DNA from: Strongyloides papillosus
Taxonomy: Eukaryota; Nematoda; Chromadorea; Rhabditida; Strongyloididae
Direction of reading: 5' to 3'
Assembly: GCA_005656395.1 (NCBI GenBank)
Contig: SRSI01000003.1
Coordinates: 372,001-436,000, forward strand
DNA length: 64,000 nt
Below, in pieces: positions 23,240-38,412 of the stretch; position 1 is the first letter of the stretch, and each line of letters begins with the position of its first letter. A program made the position numbers and the translations under genes. The notes below the pieces were generated by a model, which searched no databases, was not told the origin of the DNA, and saw only the letters and a program-made list of their open reading frames with translations.

Positions 23240-23901
23240 GATTGCATTTTGTCTTGAAATTAAATTTGTGTTTAGGCCATCTAAAATTTTTACTCTATAG
23301 CAAAATTAAAGACAGTATTAACAACAATATAGAATTGCTGATGTCTTTAGCTGTAGTAGATCCTTGTAAACGTCAAGAGAATTTTAAAGAAACATGTGAT
23401 GTGCTATCGTGGAATATTGATTTATTATTAAAATATATTGTAAATGATAAAAATGTGACATTAATTGTTCGGGTAAATGTTGGTAATCTTGATGGCAGTT
23501 ACTTCAGGTGCATGAGTAAATGAGCTAAAAAAAATTCAAAATGGTAGACTACGTGAATCAAAATGTGGTACTGAGACATACTAAATGTACTGTAAAAATA
23601 TAGATAAAAAAGCCACTTTTACGTATTTTATTTTCAAATAAAGAATTTAGCAATTAGACATCAGTAGAATCACTATTTAAAGGTTATATTTTATTGATCA
23701 AGGTTTCTGAATATCACAATTATCTTTCTATTAGTGCAATTAAAAAGACTAAAGCTAAAAAGTACTACAATTTTAAGATGGATAAAAAGATATGTTCCTG
23801 ATGCTTATATAAATATTAGTAAAACACATGAAACTAAAGCAGTTGCTTCAAGTATTGTTAATACAACATATTCGTTGAAAGTGGAGTTGAAAACTGTTTA
23901 G
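23240..23901 (+). pseudogene. Decayed tyrosine recombinase fragment (DIRS- or Crypton-like)
   Basis: An open stretch at 23242-23523 contains LLMSLAVVDPCKRQENF, compatible with the early Arg-containing region of a tyrosine recombinase. A second open stretch at about 23742-23901 reads STTILRWIKRYVPD followed by KTHETKAVASS. It resembles the conserved sTisRWik...HStRaAsaS block that carries the His and second Arg. The expected Arg appears as Lys, and the final Tyr region is lost after the TAG at 23899-23901. Between the pieces the frame is broken. The family call rests on pattern similarity only. The active enzyme would splice DNA circles of a mobile element. Confidence 0.4.
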
Positions 23902-26277
23902 TAGTCATCTAGTACTATAATTTTAAGATACTATAATAAAACAATCAAGAAAAATAATAAAGCAATTTCTATTGAATCTATGTTAAAGTTAAGAAAAAAT
24001 AAATGAATTCTGAAAGGTATAGAATACGACATGACAATTTATTGATGTGGTCTAATTGCTTCAACAGGTTTAAAAAATACATGTAAATATTTTGGCAAAT
24101 AATTTATGGCACATCGTCATTGTAATAAGGTTAATTTAATAATTAAGAGTTCCTGTTTTAATAATTGGAATACTACTCTGAGAAAATATTTTTCAATTAA
24201 ACTAATAATTAGTATTAAATATGGTAATCATGGCATTAAAGTAATTGTTAATATGCTGATTAATGTATGTAAAATATATTTATTCATAACATGAAGATCC
24301 TGGAAGACAATTGTTCATTTGCTAAAAGATTGAAAAAAAATGTTTTGCTATCCGAAGACCTTGAAATATCAAAAATAAAATTTTTTCTCCTGGTGCTTCC
24401 CACTTATAAGGCATAAAATCAAATAAAATAAAAAATAATAGCCAAATAAAGAGAGATTATGAGATTGAAAGAGATTTATTAAACAGTTGGTAACATGTCA
24501 ATTAATGTATGAAAAATATATTAATACATTTAGTTACAACATTTCAGGTTTTTAAAAAAATACAACTTATCTTCTATTCTAAACATAAGCAAAAATTAAA
24601 AAATCTTTTAACTTTTTTATGTGGTTTTACTAAACTCAAATATGTAATAGAAATTATTTTTAAATTGTAACTGTATTACATTTATCTTTTTGGTTATTTT
24701 TTTATATATTTTTTTAAAGTCAACTAATTTTGTATTATGGTAATAAGTAGTATATATAATTAATTTTCAAATTTAATTAATGAATGAATCTCAGTGAAGA
24801 TATATAATAGTTAAAATGATAGCATTATGTCGTTTTTCTGTAGATTGAGAAACACAATATGGTTTTGAAACTTATCGTGAATATCGAAAATGTGTTTTAG
24901 GTATATTAACAATGCATGAAAAGTAGTTCAAAAGAACATCTTATTTCAAATACTACTCTTCAGAAATTTTGCATAAATTATAGAAATATTTTCAACACTT
25001 TTCAGAAACATTATTCAATATTTTTATAATTATTTCCTAAAAATTATATTTTTATGTATAAATTATTTTATGAGTTGTATTCCATGTACATCATACATAT
25101 AATACGAACGATATTACCTAGAGTTTACACCCTAGGCTACAAACAAAGATTTTATATACCCGGAATTTTTCAGTTGTGCGCATTTTATAAAATCTTCATG
25201 TTTTAATTTTCTAATTATTCATTTACTTATTGTATGTAATTTTAGGGGTCTAGAGGCCAGATTTTATTTTATATAATAAAAATTTAACTTTTGCAAATGA
25301 TAGGTAAAAAATACTATATAATTAATTACTTTTTTTGTGCTTTGATAATTTATACTTTCTTTTATGAAATTACAATATCATATACATAACATTTTTTAGG
25401 TTTTTATTGTGTAAAGTCATAAATGCTTTAAAATCTGAAGTTTATTTTCAATTATGCTTAATGTTAGAAATAATCTAATTTCATTAAAAAATTATGTTAA
25501 ATATTGAATAAGAAAATAAATAGTTGGTGTTAAAAGAATAACGGAAGCTGAGTAATATAAATAGACTTCTAAAACATAGTTCAAAATCAAATTATATTAA
25601 CAAAACAAAAATATCTTTATAAATAAATTTCATAAAAGTTAACATAAGATTATTTATCTCGATAATAAAAATTTTTTTAGTTACAGAATCAATCAATTCA
25701 ATCAAAATACTTACTACTAACACTAATGCCTGAATTTAATCTTGCAATAAAAATTCAAATGTTTTAACGTATGAAAGCTAATAAGAAATAGATTTAGTGA
25801 AGGTAAAAAACGAAACGAAATAACATAACTTGAATTGTTCAATTTTAAATATTATTTCAACACATCACATTTTGAATTCTTAAAAAATAATATTAACCTT
25901 CTTCTATTAATCAATTCAATAGAAGTAAATTATTGATTTTATCACAATACTTCTTAACTTAACAAATTTTTATGGATTATAAAAAGTTATAGAGAAGAAT
26001 TTCTGCCATAGAATTGCAAACAGATTACACCATCATCGAGATTCAAACTATCATCACTGAATTTCTTTATAAATTTCGTATATTACACATTTTTTGAAGG
26101 TTTTATTTTTGTTAGTTGTTCGAAAGCTATTTTTCTCATGTGATAGAAGAAAAATTATGATTTACACTATATTAAGTAATTGTATCCCTATAAATATCTA
26201 ATTTGCTTAAAGATATTTTTAAAATTACTAGTTTTTAAAGTCTCAAATCTTATTAATTAGTTTTTTTTCAATAACTA
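23902..26277. other. AT-rich intergenic DNA
   Basis: No gene or repeat boundary is supported. Short open frames (for example 24106-24294) have AT-driven composition only. Confidence 0.6.
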
Positions 26278-27198
26278 TTGGGTTGGTGCATAATTATTGC
26301 GGCATTTTTCCGCGAACTTTTTCTTCTTTTAAAATTGACATTTGTTAGAATTTTTTCGATAAAAATAATTCTCACATTCCAATTAGTGGGATGCAAATTG
26401 AAAATTATATTCATATTCGCCATATTATGCTCTGGCATTTCGAGAAAGATTGGGATGAAAAACAGTAATTTAGCGATATAAACGAACTTTTTGTGAAAGA
26501 ATAATCAGCAAAAATCATGTTGGAAGATTGTTCAGGAAATTGAAATTTGGTAATTTTAATTGAGTTTTCTTTAAATTTGATTTCTGTTGATTGTTTTTTT
26601 GCCAATAAGTTCGTTAAAATTGCAAAACGAATGTGCTGCTTTCTAACCTTTCTCAAAGTGTTAGTGCATGATATGATGAATATGGATATAATTTTCGATT
26701 TGTATCTCAATATTTGAAATGTGAGAATTATTTTTATAAAAAAATAAATTAAAAAAACGCCAATTTTTAAAGAAAAAAAAATTCACAAAAAAAATGCCGC
26801 AATAATTATGCTCTAGTACTTCAAGAAAAGCGGAAGGTAGCACAATTATTTCGTGATTTCCACAAACTTTCTTGACGAAAAAGCAGTCAACAAAAGCCAA
26901 ATTAAAGGAAAATTCAATTTGAATTACCGAATTTGAATTTCTCAACCATCTTTCAACGTGGCTTTTGTTGATTATTCCTTCACCTAAAGTTCGTTTGGAT
27001 CGCTAAATTATTGTTTTTCATCCCAATTTTTCTTAAAGTGCCAGAATATAAAATGGTGAATATGAATATAATTTTCAATTTGCATCCCACTAATTGGAAT
27101 GTGAGAATTATTTTTATCGAAAAAATTCTAACAAATGTCAATTTTAAAAGAAGAAAAAGTTCGCGGAAAAATGCCGCAATAATTATGCACCAACCCAA
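26278..27198. mobile_element. Palindromic mariner-type MITE, 921 bp
   Basis: Both ends read TTGGGTTGGTGCATAATTAT inward and are flanked by TA (26276-26277 and 27199-27200). The arms are about 260 bp and nearly identical as inverted copies. The TIR resembles that of the cecropia/Hsmar group of mariners (TTGGGTTGGTGCA...). A third, diverged copy of the right-end sequence lies inside at about 26676-26813, again ending in GCCGCAATAATTATGC, so the element appears to be built from nested ends. There is no transposase; the open frames in it are shadows of the repeats. Confidence 0.88.
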
Positions 27199-27200
27199 TA

Positions 27201-29159
27201 ATTTTATTAATCAATGCAGAATGGTAAAAAATTGAATATTAAAGTAAATTTTTATTTTATGAAAATTAAATTTTTAATAATATTTTATCAATTTTTATAT
27301 TGTAATAATTTAGTTGTATGTATTTTTTAAATAAGTAGAATGTTGGTTAAAGATGTATTATAATTTTGCGTTATTGTAAGACAACTAAGAGACTTAAACA
27401 AATATTCAAAGTAGGTTGCTTTCTATGTTTATTATTTAGTTGTTTTTAAATTGTTTTTTACATTTTTATTTTATTTATTAATATTATTATTATATAATAA
27501 TGCTTTATTTTATTTATTCCTAGTCCCTTTTAGACACAGTTGTATGTTGTAGATAGTTTTAAATGATTAAAGATAGTAAGAGATAAATATGTATTAATAT
27601 TTTATTCAAATTGAATTATAAAATAACTTCTAATTTTTTTTTAATTTCTAAATATAGAATGTGATTATTTAAAAATCTTTTTCTGATAAAAAAGTAAACA
27701 TTATAAGTAAAATATAAGAATTTAAAAATAATGTAATTACAAATAAAATTAAAAAACACGACAATTCAGTATGTCATTAATATTCAAGAAATTAATAACA
27801 TTGCATAATATTTAGAAAAAAATGTTAAATTTGTCTAATTAAGGGTGTAAAAACATTAAGATAGTAGAAAAGAAGGAAAATCAAGATTTGAGGTTTTGCG
27901 TAATTAATTAATTAATAATTCTTTATAACTTAGTAATAATTAAACATTTTGTTTGATATCACACCTCTAGAAATTTCAGAATAAAATTAATATGTATTAT
28001 TAAAGTTATCTTAAAATATAAGTATTTTCCTTATTAACTCAAAAAGGTTTCCTATCCTTACTATCAATAACACAAAATCTAATGCTAAAATAAATGACTA
28101 TTAAATATTATGAGATTTAAAAATAGCATTGTTATTTTTTATCAAAAAATGTATGTTATTTTAAGATGTGCCTTATATCATGTCAAAAGTTATAAAAATA
28201 AATTTTAGTTCTAAAATTATTATAGTTCGACTGTTTTAATAATTTCTAATAAGTTGGTTTGATTTCTTTTTAATAAAATTATTATAATAAATTACATAAA
28301 GTAATTAAGAATGTAAGTCATGATGAATAATACAAGGTGATACTTCCTAATATCTTAAGAACAATAAAATTAGAGTAAATATAAAAAATCATTTTAATTT
28401 GAAATATTGTGAATTAATTTCAAGATGATTATTTAGCACAAATACTATTGATAAATAATATAAAGTTTTCGTTAAAGAAAAAACAATTTATTCAATTAAA
28501 AAGTTTATTTTTGAAAAGTCATTTAAATCTATTATAAAAAAATTAATAGTACTTTAAAAATGTTTTACTGATACTTTACTTTAAATCCTATTGTATAAGA
28601 TTTTCCTCCAACTATGAATTTTACTTAAATTATTTTCTACAAAAATCAACATTTTTTAACATTAGTATTTGGAAATAATGTATATTCATTATTATAAAAA
28701 TTTTGTCTCAATTTATAAAATAAAATGTACTTTATTTTTACTGTGTATACATTAATGTTGTAAAATCCATACACTTTAATAAAAAGTATGAGAATTTTTA
28801 TGCAATTAATACGGTATTTATATGCACTCTGTGATTAAAAATAATATAAAGTATTTGATCATTAACATGACATAAGTCTGCTGTATTATTCATGACCGCA
28901 TAATTTTCATTTATAAAAACAGTTTATAGTTTTAAATGTAGTTAACATTTTTACAGTGTAAATTTTATAATATTTAGTTTTAAAATTTTTTTATTCCAAT
29001 GATATTATAAAATAGATAAAGCTCACTTAAGAAATAATAACTTAAAACAATGAAAAAGGCATTAATTTGCATTTGTAATACAAGGGTAAGTATCATATTC
29101 TTAAAGAAATCTTAAAATAACACGGAATCTTTTAATAGATAAAGTCTATAATAAAAATA
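27201..29159. other. AT-rich intergenic DNA
   Basis: Nothing beyond low-complexity AT-rich sequence can be supported. Confidence 0.6.
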
Positions 29160-29530
29160 ATATAAAAAAAATTTTCTTCCCTATAAATCTTTTCAAATTA
29201 AACTAATTTTTATGAGTAAATAGCCAAAGATGAGTTTTTTCTAACTTGAGAAAAAAATGAGTCTCACAAAATTAAGATCATAATTGGCCAAATCATTTTT
29301 TTAAAATGTTTTATTTTTATAACATTTTTGTACAATTATGACATAAATAACTTTCTTTAAAATTACTAAAACTTTTGTTTAATAACTTACTTGAAATGTA
29401 CGATTCAGCAATAAAGATGAAAAGTAAAAAATATTGGTATGATTAATATCTAGTCAAGTTATTGACCAAAAAGTAGTGATTATTCTTTATAATAAAAATA
29501 CTATAGTAGAATGCATTGAAAGATTAAACA
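29160..29530 (+). repeat. Diverged fragment of the dispersed satellite
   Basis: GAGTAAATAGCCAAAGATGA, then a TAATTGGCCAAATCA-like segment and a CAAAAAGTAGTGATTATT-like segment, follow the same order as in the large copies at 13 and 53.8 kb, at clearly lower identity. Confidence 0.6.
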
Positions 29531-32500
29531 AAGACATCTTAAGAAAGGGATTTCGGCAGTTTATTAAAATTTGATAATCAGACACTACGACATAGACGTA
29601 TTTTGCAAAAACGGGTCTACAGTTGAATTATTAAAGATAAATAAAAATTGAAGTATTTATTACAATAGTGTATTTAAACGAATGTAAAAAAATGAGCAAT
29701 TTTTAATTTTGATTCATTGCAAAATGTATTGATAAGGTGGTATCATGTCTGATACCGCCTCTGAATTGAAATAATGTACACTTTGTCCTTATAAAAAGTA
29801 TCAATATTTTATAATGTAAAATATATTTAACATAATAAAGCATTTACATTAAATACCATTGCAATAATTTATGATAGACATGAAGGAAACAGTATGATTA
29901 AAAATAATTTAGATAGGTTATATTATTACAGCTTTGAATGATTTCTAATTTCAAAAAACTCTGAAAGGTATTCCTTTTTCTGATCTTAATTCTAATTTTC
30001 TATAAATTTAATCAGATAAAAAATGAAGCTTCAATAAACAACTATTTAAAGATTTAAATAAAACTTTTAACTGGTTTGTAAGATATTGCTAGATTTTAAT
30101 TTTAAAACACATCAAATTATAGAAAAAATTAATGAATTTAAAGAATTAAATGTTACAACATCCACGATGTCTCAAAAGATACTCAATCCAATTGAATATC
30201 AAAAATTTTATTAAAACTTTTAGAATTTTATGATATTATATGCATTTGATCGTCTCACTTGTTTTTCACAATATACTTCAAGATCGTTCTTAAATCTTAT
30301 GTAAATAAAGTTATAAAGATTTATATGGATTTAATTTTTTCCAGTAACTTTTTGCAAAAGAATAAAATTTTGTCTGCACAAAAACTATAGCAATTTTTTA
30401 CTTTTTGATATTTCTTTAAAATATTATAGTCATTTGATATCCTAACTTTTTTCTTAAAAAAAATATAGAGATTTTTTGTTAAAACTCAATAGTAAGTAAA
30501 GTTATAAAATATCAAGCATTGTGTGCTTTAGTTCATAATAAAAAAGATATAATCTAAATTTTAAGAATATTTTACTAAAAAACGAAACCAAGTAGTTAAA
30601 TGGTATTGTTAATTATGATATTTTATAAGTTTAAATCATTATTATTATGTATTTGTTATGGTTTTATTAATGCTTAAATTTCTCGACTTATTATTGTTAA
30701 TAAATTATAGAAAAATGCTTACTACACAAATATATATAACTTTACTTATGATTGATCTCTAGTAATGTTTTTTCTATACTTTATAAAAAATTAGACTGTC
30801 AAATAAGAGTAATATTATAGAAAAATTATCATTTAAAAAAAGTTATGCTTATTTTTTTTATTAGAAACTATAGAAAAAATGTTACTCATGAAAATCTATA
30901 TAACTTTCATAAAACTCAAGATTTAAAAAAGATTTTGAAGTATATTGTAAAAAATAAGTAAGGTTGTCATATGGATATAATATCAAAAATGTATAGAGTG
31001 TAATCAAAGTTTTGATACTCAATAAAATTATGTATCTTTTAAGATATCCCGTACAATGGGATCAATCACTAAATTATCTGCAAAGTATTAACGATGTCAT
31101 CGTAAACGTTTGAAAAAATGCATCTTTATCAAAACCTATTTTTTGTTTGTAATATTATATCAACAAGATAGGCATAATTATTTTTGCAACATAGTTCAAG
31201 ATTAATTCTTAAATATTAATTTTGGATAAAGTTATGAAGCATTAAACATTACCTATTTTTCCATAGTAAAAATAAATGTTTTTTATCATTTTAATAAAAA
31301 ATAAAGAGTAAATATACAACTACAATATCTAATTAATAATATTTTATATGTTTAAATATTTTTTTGCCCTTCATTATCACAAATATGGATATTTTTAAAA
31401 ACTTATTAACTTGAGAATTGTTGAAAATGTTCACTATAAAATATATTTCATATCTAACTTGACTTATAATAGATATTTAATGAAGAATTCTGAAAAAAGT
31501 TGCTGAAAAGAATTCAGAACACTAAATGTTTATAATTTCATCAAAAGTTATTATGTTTAGAAAAAATTACATACTTTTGAAAGTTTAACAAATCTGGAAA
31601 TTTTTTAAAGAAAGGAGAAATCATACAACCATTTAGAATTTTGTTGTGAATAAATCTTTTTTCACACATCTTAAAAACAATTTTTAGTGAGATTTTAAGC
31701 TTTCATATAGATATAAGATTATTTAAAAAAATTGACATTTAAAAAGGTTTAACTTTTTTAAATTGTTGTAATTACTTCGTTTACTCCTACTGCATTTAAA
31801 TTTTTTCTTTGTTTTATAAATATTTAGATTTATATTTGAATAATAAGTGTATTCCCCATTTGAAACAAAGACATTGCAAATTTTACACCTAATTTTAAAA
31901 GTCTTTTAAACCCTTAATTATATTTGATTGAAAAGGCTCTGGATACCTCAATAATATTCATTATGAATAAAATACTTATTCTCCTCTTCAATTTTTGAAC
32001 TTTTTACTGTTTGTTTTATAATGTTGAAAATCATTTTTGACGATTTTTCTGCATTTCCTTTATTATTATTAGAATTTTTAATAGAAGTGTCTATTTTTTT
32101 TTCATTATCTTTTAACTAAAACTTTATATGTTTTCATTTAGTATTTGACAGAAAATTTCTATGATTGCATTGCTTAGATTATACTAAATTTAAACAAATT
32201 TTGGTTTGTTAATTTGATCTCCAAATGATTTACTGTGATTTACAAAACTCTATTTACCACCGCTACATTCAAAATAATCAGCTAACCAAAATATGCAAAA
32301 AAAAAGTCATAATATTTATTGTATTCAATTTGGAAGTAGAAATTAAAATCAAATATTTTATCTTGGCTATACATATTTTAATATTTATGTTATTGATCAT
32401 TCTACAATGTTAATTTAGTATATATTGAATCTATATAATCTTTAAAATTTTATACAAGGAACTATATATTTTCTAAATGGTATGGCTTTCATAAATATTC

Positions 32501-35500
32501 ATGATTATGAACATAATAATTTTTTATTATTAGTAAGAAATTTAGTTCATGATTAACGCAAAGAAATTATTTAAATTTTTGTTTCATTAGAATACTTTGA
32601 TTCATATATAAAAATTTGACGAACGAAAATTAAATCTTGATTTCTGTATTATCACTTCATTTATTTAAAAAAATAGCGCCTTAAATATTTAATAATTTTC
32701 TACTCTTATTTATATTAAAGTATTTGAAGGAAAAAATTGAAATTTTTATTATGCCGATAATTTACATTTAATTGTTAAAGGGAAAAAATGGATGGTGTTC
32801 GTAAAAAAAGTAATTTATATGCAATGATGTAGTTTGATAAGTTCATTGTAATATTTGTCTGATTAAAATAACTTTACTTTTATAATAAATGAAGCGATAG
32901 CATTATAGTAGAGATTTATTTTCTTCCTTATTTTTGATAAATGATTAATTACTTTAAAAAATTCTAAAAATAAATAATTTATACAAAAAATAGCCTGCTT
33001 TATAATTTAATGCTACGCTATTTTCAATAACACCATTCGCAAAATATTTAGCTTTCAATACTAGTATTTTAATTTTAGGACAATTTAATTGCGTACTATG
33101 AAAAATTATTTTAAATTTTTGCCTATAGAGATTCTAAATTTCTAAAATATAGAAAACATGTATCTTTTTGAATTCGCTTTTGATATTAATACTGTTGTCA
33201 CAAAATAGCGATCTGAAATCTACTTCAACTTTTTAGTAAGACAAAGCTATGTGTCACAATATATAAAACCACATTGTGAACACTGCTTGAAATACACAAT
33301 TTCGGTAAATTTTTAACAGTAATTTTTGCTGTTAGAATATAAGAATTGAAACAATAATTTAAATAAAAATAATCTCTGAAATCCAAAACTTTAGACAATA
33401 TAAATTTAACTTTTGAAATTATACAAAAATAAAGAAGTTAAAATAAAATACTATAATTTAAAAAAGTTCAATTTGTATAAAGTGTTTATAGAGTAAAGAA
33501 GAATTTTAAAAAACAATTTATCACTATTATAATTTTAATATAAAATGTTGGTATCTCTTCTCCAATGATTTTTGTTATCATACTTTGTAGGGTTCAACTC
33601 TTTGATAAATTCTATATAATTGTGATTTCATTTTTTCTAATAATAACTGCGCATATTGATTATATAAAAATTATACAAATATGGAATTTATATATGTTGA
33701 TTTAAAAATGTTTTTAAAATGGTAATAGTCATAAATTTTCATTTTTAAAGTGCGGCCAGGATGAAAAAAACAAAAAAATGTTTTTACGATACTTTGAAAA
33801 CAATTTCCTGTTTTTTAAAGCATTAAAATTAATTTTTTTTAATTCTAATGCTATTTATAATATTTTATCTTTATAACAAATTTCAACCTTGGCTTTATTG
33901 ATTTACATTAATACTTATGTTATATTTATCACTGCTTATATTACATTGTTAAATAGTTATAAAATAAATTGCATTTATAAAACATTATAATATTTTAAAT
34001 TAAAATGACTTTTTAATCTTTAAGTTAATTTCTTAATCTTTATTTTCAAAATATAATTATTTAGAGCTTTGTTGTACATTTACTTTTTATTAAAAAAGGT
34101 ACAATCAGTAGTAAGACTAATTTAATTATTGATTATGTCAAAAATAGAAATTATAATAGCAAACATGTTCTTATAGATAATTATAATTAAGTTTTTATTA
34201 GATTTAAAAATAGTAGTTCTTGGAATTCATTTACATTCCTAAAAATTTCTAAAAGTTTGAAAAAATACAAGAAATTTCATTAAAATCTAAAAATTTTATC
34301 TACAGAAATTTACTCTTTTATCAGATACTTTTTCTTACTATAAAGAATAGTAACAAATCAATGAATATATATTTATGTTGTATTTACGAAACCAATAGAT
34401 GTTTGGAAAATACAAAATAATAAAAAATACTAAGGATACTAATTATTAAATATTAAAAATACTTTACGTTGCCTACAAATTCTGTTTGATTACTATTATA
34501 GCATTAGTAATATAAATTTTTTAAGTGGTGTTATCCAAAAATTTACCAAACGCGTATATAAAATTACATTCAAAATTACAATATATTATTTATTTTTCAC
34601 TCATAATATTATAATGTGATGTTTTGAGTACATGTAAATATTCGTACACTGTTCCACGTTGAAAAAAAGAAATTATTCATTTAATCTAAAAATAAAATAA
34701 TAAATATTTAACTTGTAATTTATCTGTTCGTTTTTTAATATTTTTCAAATTATATAATAAATTACAAAGTATGTAATTTATCCAATTAAGAGGCTAGACT
34801 AACTTCAAGCTTTTCGATAATATTAGAATAAATGTTTTTTTAAAGAAAATATCTTTTTTAGTTTTTTTGTAGACAATTTTATATAATAAATTTTTTTTGT
34901 GATAAATAATTCTATGAAACTTTTATTTCTCAATTAAAGAATGTAAATTGTGTTTATTAGTGTATACTTACTACATTTTACTGCTTTATTGTGAGTTATA
35001 TCAGACATTTTTTTTAATATAATGTTCTAAATTAATAATTTTTACGATATCATTCTTATCTGAAAACACACATTTCTTAATAAATTTAAAAAAATTCATT
35101 TAAAAATTAACATTAAAAAGTTATAAATTTTTTTGAATAAATGAAATTAAGATCTAAACGTAACTAAATTTCTCTCTTAAATATAAATTCGCGTAAATAT
35201 GCATATTATTATGAATTTATATTATGAGCTTTTTCATATGCTCATTAAAATTAAAGTAAAACTTTTGTTGTATAAAAAAATTTTCCAATAATTTATTGAT
35301 TTTTATAAATATCACTTTAAGAAGGTGATTTCGTGATATCACATCTAAAACCAATTAAATTATCTAATGAAAATATAATATAATGGAATGTTTTAGATGT
35401 AAAATGTCATTATTATTCAAGCAAAGCATTTTATTGATTGAAATTCATTCTCAAATAAATAACAATTTAGTCTATATTTTTTAAGATCTCTTTTTGGAAT

Positions 35501-38412
35501 GCAATGTTTAGTTAAATTAATGACTATGTTAATGAGATCTTACATATAAAAATTTTAACTTACTCAATAATTTCAATATATATTTTACTTTTCTCAATAA
35601 ATTTAAGTCATGTTAATAATAAATAAATAAAGAAAAATATATAAAAAGTAACATCCGATTATTTTCTTAGAAGATTATACAAGGTAGTCCACGTAAAATT
35701 CTTCATATATCCACATTAATAACTTTTTTTATTATTTGAAATACAAATGTGATATAATAGTAATTTTTTTGTCAAGTTACAAATACATATCATTATTTGC
35801 TATGGGTCCTATAAAGAAATCTACATTCCAGGCGGAGTTATTATTATCAAAATTTTAGTACATGTGGTAAATTTAAATAAACGTATCTTTGTGATGTGGA
35901 AAGGCAATATTTTAACTGTTTTAATTATAAAAAAGCACCTTATCTTCTATCTATTTCTAAAATACTATGGATATAGAAGTCAAAAACAATGTTTTAACAA
36001 AGAAAAAAAACCATTAATTTTGTCGAAATTTCGGTGACTTTTAAGAATAAATATTTAGTAAGGTAATTTTTGATATTGCGGTAATATTAATTAAAAAAAA
36101 TAAATAGATATCTATTGAATGAATATAATACCTTTAACTGCAATTAAGTTTTGAGAAAGTTATGGTTAGTCAAATATAAACTATTTTCCACAATATTTTT
36201 AACAATTAGTAAAAGTTTGACATTTTTATTTCATTTTTTGACATCGATTATGTTATATCATCGAAATAATTCATATTCTTATCCTTGTTTTTGATCATTA
36301 AATTTTCGTATTTCAAGCATAGAGTTAAAATTTATTAATTAAACTGGGGTATAGTCACTAAATTACAATAAACATAAAATCATATAATTGTACAACCTAC
36401 CTTCTAGACAAGCGACCTTTTTCTTAACTGAGTATTTTTATGACACTAGCTGTTTTTATATTAAATGGTTACTCTTTTCTAGAAGGTTCTGTCCTTTTCA
36501 TGACAGTTGATTGCTATTTTATCATGTACGCGTTACTATGTTATAATAAAGATGTGTTATATGTTAACTATAGGGAATATTAAAATTATTTTAAATATCT
36601 AATATAAAAAGATACGTAAACATGTTAATATAGGGTGGTAGCTATGCAAAATAGTATAAAATCGTAGTAAATACTGTAAAAATATTGAAAAATTATTTTT
36701 TTAAAATAATTTTGAGTAATAGAAGGTATTACAGTTTCTTGGACGATATAAAATTAATAAGTAATATTATGCTATCTAACATGTGTAAGTAATTATAACA
36801 ATGATATTCAGCACTATAAAGTTAAAAAATATAATAATTATAATTTCTTTGTTACCAAAAGCATGACATTGGCAATATTTGACAAATCATAACTATCTTC
36901 AACATCAATTGTTATTATTGATACTATGTTCAATCGATAGAAATTTATTTACTCTATCAGAATAATCATAGCGTATTGTTAGAAATTACTTGATTTTAAT
37001 TTTATTATTTAAAAAATTCAAATTTTTTTTAGAAATTTTTAGTTTTTTTATCTTAAAGAATTGATCATAATTGTTAAACTTCTATGTCTATGATATTTCT
37101 AGAATATGTAGAAATAAGTTACTTTTTATAAACAACAACAGTCATTAAAAATTTTTTTAATTAAAAAAAGTTACATTTGTTAAATAGTAAAAAATACTTC
37201 TAAATTTTAAAGAGCTATAACTTCGCCAAAAGTCCAAATAATGTTATGGACTCTCGAAAAAATAATTATATGTACCTTGGCAACAAAATTACTATAATTT
37301 CAAATTTATATTTTAAGAATTAGCACATTTATGTATGCGAACACCTGAAGTGACTTATATGAACTACACTGTATATATTGTTACTAACAGAAATTATTTT
37401 GAACTAATATTCTTTAAGTTAAAATAAGCTTATATAATTTTTATCATTGCCATAGTTTTGACTAAAATATTATATTATTGATAAATTTACTATGGTTTTA
37501 TTGTTGCAAGCCTAAATTTTTTATTATGAACTAGTAATTAATAATTTATATACTATTATTGAGAAAAGGGACATTAGTCTAATGGCTATATAGCCAATCG
37601 CGCCGCTACTTAATTTTTGCCGCGTAATTTTTACAATAAACAAATTTCAAAAATATTTGATCTAACAGTTCAGCTAAAAATTGTTATTTAGCGCGATTTT
37701 TTTGGAATAAAAGATATCCTAAGCATGAAGAATAATAAATAAACATATTTTGAAGCATTTTCAGTAATTTTTTTTGCAGAATTTGTGTTTTTAAGTTAAT
37801 TTTTATAGTTTTTTTTCCGAAAAAAGCACATTATTTTTATTCATTTATTGATAAGGCAAGGCTTGTGGCATCTTTTTGACTGGCACTGCCGTAATCTAGC
37901 CCCCGTATAAGGATAAATTAAAACATTTTTACGAATTATTTATTTATTATTAATAAATACTTATATAATTATTTAATTATATAGATATTTCTACTCTAAT
38001 GTTTACAAAAAATTATCTTTTTTACTTTCTAAATTTCAGTAGTCTAAACATTTTGTTTTCTCAACTGAAAGTAAGTTTATTATTTTTATTCATATAAAAG
38101 AATTTCGTAAAAATGTCGTTGTCATACTGTTTTTAAGTAATATTTTCCATTATTTTGTTAAATTAAATTTTAAATAGAAAATGCTTTGTTAAACTTATTT
38201 CCACATTAATATACGCTACAAGTTTTAAAAAAATTGTACAATTTAATTATATTACCAGATGATGGTCATATAATAACCCTTAGAAAGGGAAAAACTTTCT
38301 AAAAAGTCAAAAGAAAATAATTAATTCTAATATTTCAAATTCATATCACTATTAATTATTTTAAAAAAATTAATTTCACATCAATCTTTATATTTAAATC
38401 AACTACTGAACA
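29531..38412. other. Nearly 9 kb of AT-rich non-coding DNA
   Basis: No gene is supported on either strand. At 30.2-31.7 kb phrases such as TAAAGTTATAAA with A/T-rich flanks recur irregularly, suggesting very old copies of satellite-type sequence. At 37590-37606 there is a small perfect palindrome (TGGCTATATAGCCA) beside a GC-richer patch; see rejected items for the SINE idea. Confidence 0.55.

Noticed and set aside
23242..23523. A stand-alone 93-aa gene
   Set aside because: Better explained as one piece of the broken recombinase that continues near 23742.
25122..25137. CCTAGAG...CCCTAGG inverted words as a regulatory hairpin
   Set aside because: Short, imperfect and without context.
26278..26481. 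Open frames at both ends of the MITE as genes
   Set aside because: They encode almost the same peptide on opposite strands because they are the inverted repeat read inward.
32225..32413. Open frame of 62 codons as a gene
   Set aside because: Isolated in 9 kb of non-coding AT-rich DNA with no support beyond being open.
37569..37915. tRNA-derived SINE (A-box-like TTAGTCTAATGG and a palindrome)
   Set aside because: No B box, no poly(A) tail and no target duplication could be found.
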